Made by a program: the position numbers and the translations under genes
DNA from: an uncultured Pelagibacteraceae bacterium
Lineage (GTDB): Bacteria; Pseudomonadota; Alphaproteobacteria; Pelagibacterales; Pelagibacteraceae
Length of the DNA stretch: 64,000 bases
Direction of reading: 5' to 3'
Assembly (NCBI GenBank): GCA_902591045.1
Contig: CACIZC010000005.1
Coordinates: forward strand, 22,770-86,769
Shown here: positions 59,818-64,000 of the stretch, piece after piece
Numbering within the stretch: the stretch's first letter is position 1
Layout: each line of letters opens with the position of its first letter
The notes under the pieces: model-generated
Told to the model about the DNA's origin: nothing
Databases searched by the model: none
Seen by the model: only the letters and a program-made list of their open reading frames with translations

Positions 59818-60996
59818 ACTTTCACAAAACGATTTTATTCTATCTAAAGCTTTTTTAAGATTTTCCATGGAGGTAGCATAAGAAATTCTGAAATATCCAT
59901 CTAAACCAAATGCAGATCCCTGAACCACAGCTACTTCCGCTTTTTCAAGTAATTTTTCTACAAATTCTTTATCTGTTTTTAATTTTGTCTTTTTACCTAG
60001 CAACTTTTTGCAATTTGGGAAAACATAAAAAGCTCCACTTGGTTTCAAACAACTTAAGCCATTAATGCTATTTAAAGTTTCAACAACGTAATCCCTCCTC
60101 TCCTTAAAGGAGTCAGATCTTGTTTTTATGAAATCTTGAGTTCCATTCAAAGCTTCTACTGCTGCTGCCTGACTAATCGAAGATGGATTTGTTGTAGATT
60201 GGGATTGAATTTTTGCTACAGCTTTAATTATATCCTTCGGACCAGCACCATACCCTATTCTCCATCCAGTCATAGAGTAAGATTTACTTACACCATTCAT
60301 TGTTAATGTTCTGTCTTTTAAAGCTTTAATTTGAGCAATGGTAAAAAATTTGAAATCATCATATGTAATATGCTCATAAATATCGTCACTAAGTATATAA
60401 ACATTTTTATTTTTTATTAATATTTTTGATAAATCTTCTATCTCTTTCTTTGTATAACAAGATCCAGTTGGATTAGATGGTGAGTTTATAATTAACCATT
60501 TAGTTTTTTTTCCAATGGCTTTTTTTAATTCATCTGGAGTTATTTTGAATTCATTTTTTTCAGAACATTTTACTATTTTAGGTTTTCCACCAGCTAATAA
60601 AACCATGTCTGGATAAGACACCCAATATGGCGCCGGGATAATTACTTCGTCACCTGGATTTAAAGTCGCCATGAAAGCGTTATAGAGTACTTGCTTTCCT
60701 CCAGTTCCAACTGAGATTTGATCTAGTTCATAAGTTAAATTATTCTCTCTAGAAAATTTTTCTTTGATAGCCATTTTGAGTGCTGGAGTTCCGTCTACAG
60801 CTGTGTACTTGGTGTCGCCTCTTTTAATAGCCTGAATAGCCGCCTCTTTAATATTGTCTGGCGTATCAAAATCAGGTTCCCCTGCCCCTAATCCAATTAC
60901 ATCTTTGCCGGCAGCTCTCATTTCCCTTGCTTTTGAGGTAACAGCTATGGTTGGGGACGGTTTTATTCGTTTTAAACTATTGGAAACTATGCTCAT
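59809..60996 (-). CDS. aspC: Aspartate aminotransferase (class I, fold type I)
   Basis: PLP enzyme that exchanges amino groups between aspartate/glutamate and oxo acids. IKPSPTIAVTSKAREMRAAGKDVIGLGAGEPDFDTP is the I-gamma subgroup N terminus; VDGTPALK, INSPSNPTGSCYTKKEIEDL, ILSDDIYEHITYD and SKSYSMTGWRIGYGAGP with the PLP Lys are all present. 395 residues. The Rhizobium-type enzyme can also use prephenate (arogenate route), which is possible here but not shown. Divergent from uvrB. Confidence 0.92.
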   Translation of the reverse strand: MSIVSNSLKRIKPSPTIAVTSKAREMRAAGKDVIGLGAGEPDFDTPDNIKEAAIQAIKRGDTKYTAVDGTPALKMAIKEKFSRENNLTYELDQISVGTGGKQVLYNAFMATLNPGDEVIIPAPYWVSYPDMVLLAGGKPKIVKCSEKNEFKITPDELKKAIGKKTKWLIINSPSNPTGSCYTKKEIEDLSKILIKNKNVYILSDDIYEHITYDDFKFFTIAQIKALKDRTLTMNGVSKSYSMTGWRIGYGAGPKDIIKAVAKIQSQSTTNPSSISQAAAVEALNGTQDFIKTRSDSFKERRDYVVETLNSINGLSCLKPSGAFYVFPNCKKLLGKKTKLKTDKEFVEKLLEKAEVAVVQGSAFGLDGYFRISYATSMENLKKALDRIKSFCESLN

Positions 60997-61009
60997 TGAA
61001 ATTTATAAT
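60980..61009 (+). promoter_or_regulatory. Putative uvrB promoter
   Basis: TTGGAA (60980-60985), an 18-bp spacer, TATAAT (61004-61009), about 22 bp before the uvrB ATG. The -35 lies inside the first codons of the divergent aminotransferase gene. Confidence 0.45.
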
Positions 61010-61031
61010 ATTTTGTTATTATTAACATAAA

Positions 61032-63203
61032 ATGCAAAATTCTTATCAAGAAAAAATAGGTAATTTGGAAGCTAATACCTCTATTGTTAGAAAAAAACTT
61101 GAGGGCGGAATAAAGTTTAAAATAAAAAGTAGTTTTCAACCTGCTGGGGATCAACCAGAAGCAATAAAAAAAATACTTGGGAATTTAAAGGGCAAAAAAA
61201 ATGAACAAGTTTTATTGGGTGTAACCGGGTCTGGAAAAACCTTTACAATGGCCAAAGTTATAGAATCTGCCAACAGACCTGCCCTTGTTCTTGCTCCGAA
61301 CAAAACTTTAGCTGCTCAGTTATACGGGGAAATGAAAAATTTTTTTCCAAACAATGCTGTTGAATATTTTGTTTCTTATTATGACTACTATACTCCAGAA
61401 GCCTATGTACCTAGATCGGATACTTACATAGAAAAAGAAGCATCAATAAACGAACAAATTGATAGAATGCGTCATTCGGCAACAAGATCATTACTTGAGA
61501 GAGATGATGTAATTATAGTTGCTAGCGTATCATGTATCTATGGACTTGGTTCAGTCGAAGCATACAGTAAAATGACTTTAACCATAAAAAAAAATTATGA
61601 ATATGAAAGAGATGAAATAATAAAAACTTTTGTAAATTTACAATACAAAAGAAATGATCAAAATTTTTTTAGAGGAACTTTTAGGGTAAGGGGAGAAAAT
61701 TTAGAAATATTTCCATCCCATTTAGAAGATAGAGCTTGGAGACTAACCTTGTTTGGAAAGAAATTGGAAAAGATTGAAGAATTTGATCCTTTAACAGGTG
61801 ATAAAACAAACGATTTTGGAATTATAAAGTTATATGCAAATAGTCACTATATTACACCTAAACCAACTATAGATCAGGCCATCAAAGAAATAAAAAAAGA
61901 ATTAGAAGAAACACTTGAAAAGCACAAAGCAAATAACAAACTTCTTGAAGCACAAAGGTTGAGGGAGAGAACAAAATTTGATTTGGAAATGATAGAAGCT
62001 ACTGGAACTTGTGCTGGAATTGAAAATTATTCAAGATTTTTATCGGGCAGAAAAAGAGGGGAACCACCTCCTACTCTTTTTGAATATTTTCCAGACAATA
62101 CAATTGTATTTGTTGATGAGAGCCATGTAACTGTTCCTCAGTTGAATGGAATGTATAAAGGTGATCACACAAGAAAAAGTACTCTTGCAGAATATGGTTT
62201 TAGATTGCCATCTTGCATGGATAATCGTCCTTTAAAATTTGAAGAATGGGATGCAATGAGAACTCAAACTGTATTTGTTTCAGCAACACCAGGGCCATGG
62301 GAGCTTAAACAAACTCAAAACCAATATATTGATCAGGTTATCAGGCCCACGGGTCTGATTGATCCAAAAGTAGAAATTAGGCCAGCAAAAACTCAGGTAG
62401 ATGATTTATTTCACGAATCTAAAAAAATTATTGATAAAGGATATCGAATTTTAGTTACAACACTCACAAAAAAAATGGCTGAAGATTTAACAGAATATTT
62501 GCATGAGAATGGACTTAAAGTTAGATATCTGCACTCAGACATAGATACCTTGGAGAGAATTGAAATTATTCGAGACTTAAGAATGGGAGTTTTTGATATT
62601 TTGATTGGAATTAATCTTCTTAGAGAAGGACTAGATATTCCAGAGTGTGCACTGGTAGCAATTCTAGATGCAGATAAAGAAGGGTTCTTAAGATCAGAAA
62701 CATCATTAGTGCAAACTATCGGTAGAGCCGCAAGAAATGTTGACGGAAAAGTTATTCTCTATGCAGATAAAATTACAAAAAGTATTGAGAAAGCCATTAA
62801 AGAAACGAACCGAAGAAGAAAGAAACAACAAGAATACAATAAAAAAAACAATATTAGCGCTGAGTCAGTAAAAAAAGAAATCAATGATATTTTGCAGTCT
62901 GTATATGAAAAAGATTATGTAAAAGTAAGTGAAGGATCAAATGTTGGTTCAAATTTAAAAAAACATTTAAAAGCACTAAACAAAAAAATGAAGGAGGCTG
63001 CGTCTAATTTAGAATTTGAAGAGGCTGCAAAAATCAGAGATGAAATAAGAAAATTAGAGGCCAATGAGTTAGAAATAAATTTGAATCCTAAGATTTCACA
63101 GTATAATCTTAAAAAAAAGGTGTATCCTCAAGGTAGATCAACTATGGGAATGCCGGGAAATAAACCTAAAAAAGCATTAAAAAAATGGAAGCAAAAAAAA
63201 TAA
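61032..63203 (+). CDS. uvrB: Excinuclease ABC subunit B
   Basis: Central DNA-damage-binding helicase of nucleotide excision repair. [17 protein letters not shown] begins the core; Walker A GVTGSGKT at 63-70; the beta-hairpin region [165 protein letters not shown]; and a C-terminal UVR motif ([31 protein letters not shown]). 723 residues, slightly long because of a Lys-rich tail. Its end overlaps the SDR gene by 19 bp. Confidence 0.97.
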   Translation: MQNSYQEKIGNLEANTSIVRKKLEGGIKFKIKSSFQPAGDQPEAIKKILGNLKGKKNEQVLLGVTGSGKTFTMAKVIESANRPALVLAPNKTLAAQLYGEMKNFFPNNAVEYFVSYYDYYTPEAYVPRSDTYIEKEASINEQIDRMRHSATRSLLERDDVIIVASVSCIYGLGSVEAYSKMTLTIKKNYEYERDEIIKTFVNLQYKRNDQNFFRGTFRVRGENLEIFPSHLEDRAWRLTLFGKKLEKIEEFDPLTGDKTNDFGIIKLYANSHYITPKPTIDQAIKEIKKELEETLEKHKANNKLLEAQRLRERTKFDLEMIEATGTCAGIENYSRFLSGRKRGEPPPTLFEYFPDNTIVFVDESHVTVPQLNGMYKGDHTRKSTLAEYGFRLPSCMDNRPLKFEEWDAMRTQTVFVSATPGPWELKQTQNQYIDQVIRPTGLIDPKVEIRPAKTQVDDLFHESKKIIDKGYRILVTTLTKKMAEDLTEYLHENGLKVRYLHSDIDTLERIEIIRDLRMGVFDILIGINLLREGLDIPECALVAILDADKEGFLRSETSLVQTIGRAARNVDGKVILYADKITKSIEKAIKETNRRRKKQQEYNKKNNISAESVKKEINDILQSVYEKDYVKVSEGSNVGSNLKKHLKALNKKMKEAASNLEFEEAAKIRDEIRKLEANELEINLNPKISQYNLKKKVYPQGRSTMGMPGNKPKKALKKWKQKK

Positions 63204-63940
63204 TTATAACTGGTGGGGCAACAAGAATCGGGGCAGCAATTGCAAAATCGTTAGCTGATGAAGCTACGGATATTACGCTTCATTACAACTCATCATTTTT
63301 GCAAGCGAAAAAAGTTAAAAAAGAACTAGATGAATTTGGAATAAACACCTTCCTTTTAAAATCCAATCTAGGTAAAGAAAAAGAAGCTACTCAGTTAATT
63401 AAAAAAGCTAAAAAACAAATGGGCGGTCTTGACTGCCTAATCAATAATGCTTCGATTTTTGAAAATGACGATATATCTAATTTTAATTCAAAATCTTGGG
63501 AAAAACATATTATAGTTAACTTGAAGTCTCCCTCAATATTAATGAGAGAATTTTTTAAATTAGCAAAAAACAAACATGGAAATATTATTAATATAATTGA
63601 TCAAAGAATTTTTAAACTAACACCATTTTTCTTTTCCTATTCGGTGAGTAAATATGCGCTTGCTGCTGTTACCAAAATCTCTGCAATGAAGTTTGCTCCT
63701 AACATTAGAGTAAATGGCATCGCTCCAGGACCAACCATTAAAAATAAAAGACAATCTGAAAAACACTTTAGATCCCAATGGAAATCTACAATTCTTGAAA
63801 AACAGGTCGACGTAAATAATATTTGTAATTTAGTAAAATACTTTATTGAAAATGATAGTGTAACTGGACAAATTATGAGTGTAGACAGCGGTCAAAGCTT
63901 AGGCTGGAAAACTCCTGATATAATAAAGAGTAAAGAATGA
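63185..63940 (+). CDS. Short-chain dehydrogenase, pteridine-reductase/FolM-like
   Basis: Classical SDR of 251 residues. [33 protein letters not shown] has the NADP motif in the TGxxxRxG form seen in pteridine reductases (Arg in place of the usual Gly), then [14 protein letters not shown], the catalytic [16 protein letters not shown], and [14 protein letters not shown]. The reading frame ends in an ATGA overlap with a gene whose first codons look like dihydroneopterin aldolase, which supports a folate/pterin role. Such enzymes can stand in for dihydrofolate reductase in organisms using ThyX, which is present at 1.2-2.2 kb. A general SDR cannot be ruled out. Confidence 0.72.
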   Translation: MEAKKIIITGGATRIGAAIAKSLADEATDITLHYNSSFLQAKKVKKELDEFGINTFLLKSNLGKEKEATQLIKKAKKQMGGLDCLINNASIFENDDISNFNSKSWEKHIIVNLKSPSILMREFFKLAKNKHGNIINIIDQRIFKLTPFFFSYSVSKYALAAVTKISAMKFAPNIRVNGIAPGPTIKNKRQSEKHFRSQWKSTILEKQVDVNNICNLVKYFIENDSVTGQIMSVDSGQSLGWKTPDIIKSKE

Positions 63941-64000
63941 AAATTATTAAATTCAAAAAAAAAAAATATTTTAACTATAAACGAAAGATACTCGTTAGAG
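63937..64000 (+). CDS. Start of a gene, possibly dihydroneopterin aldolase (partial)
   Basis: The ATG overlaps the SDR stop (ATGA). Only 21 codons are visible ([21 protein letters not shown]) before the right edge, so the product cannot be confirmed. The folB idea rests on its coupling to a pteridine-reductase-like SDR and is an inference. Confidence 0.4.
   Translation, partial: MKIIKFKKKKYFNYKRKILVR

Overview
The window looks like a chromosomal segment of a SAR11-type (Candidatus Pelagibacter-like) alphaproteobacterium. The reasons are very AT-rich DNA, extreme gene packing (most intergenic gaps under 100 bp and many 4-20 bp overlaps), Lys/Asn/Ile-rich proteins, a circularly permuted two-piece tmRNA gene as in alphaproteobacteria, a yqeY-dnaG-rpoD block, and a cell-division/cell-wall cluster that runs into lpxC-bamD-ligA. 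I saw no insertion sequence, integrase, prophage or CRISPR array. The assignment to SAR11 is inference from these traits; no database was consulted.

Layout. 0-2.2 kb: the 5' part of hflK (running off the left edge), a short mrp/apbC, and thyX. 2.2-8.7 kb: a surface-sugar cassette (CDP-glucose 4,6-dehydratase, family 2 glycosyltransferase, sugar aminotransferase, sugar C-methyltransferase, small methyltransferase, polytopic membrane protein). It ends against the permuted ssrA gene, followed by a phosphoesterase and an ATP-grasp gene. 10.6-20.6 kb: housekeeping genes (MazG-like hydrolase, fumC, an AsmA-like protein, uvrD, pepP, ligA, bamD). 20.6-39.1 kb: a complete division/peptidoglycan cluster on the minus strand, in transcription order mraZ-ftsZ-rsmH-ftsL-ftsI-murE/F-mraY-murD-ftsW-murG-murC-murB-ddl-ftsQ-ftsA-lpxC-bamD-ligA. 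A MraZ-box-like triple repeat lies in front of mraZ.

39.2-41.9 kb: rnpB, an amidase, mlaA, mlaC and a CAU-anticodon tRNA. 41.9-45.8 kb: a second small accessory block (SGNH hydrolase, methyltransferase, metallo-beta-lactamase-fold protein, FkbM methyltransferase). 45.8-50.0 kb: rpoD, dnaG, yqeY. 50.1-54.5 kb: carAB behind a good sigma-70-like promoter. 54.5-56.4 kb: a zinc-ribbon protein, an Fe(II)/2-oxoglutarate oxygenase-like protein and an ELM1-family protein. 56.4-64.0 kb: guaC, trxB, a small membrane protein, a reductase of the dihydroflavonol-reductase type, an aspartate aminotransferase, uvrB, a pteridine-reductase-like SDR and the first codons of a probable folB.

The most interesting points are in the division cluster. 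The gene in the ftsA position encodes an FtsA-like protein that appears to have lost all three nucleotide-binding motifs but keeps the C-terminal membrane-targeting helix. ftsZ has been moved away from ftsA to sit between mraZ and rsmH, and murE and murF are fused. Other points: a DnaG without most CHC2 zinc ligands, an Mrp without its C-terminal CxxC, a tmRNA whose two pieces are separated by only about four bases, and several small conserved-looking genes of unknown role.
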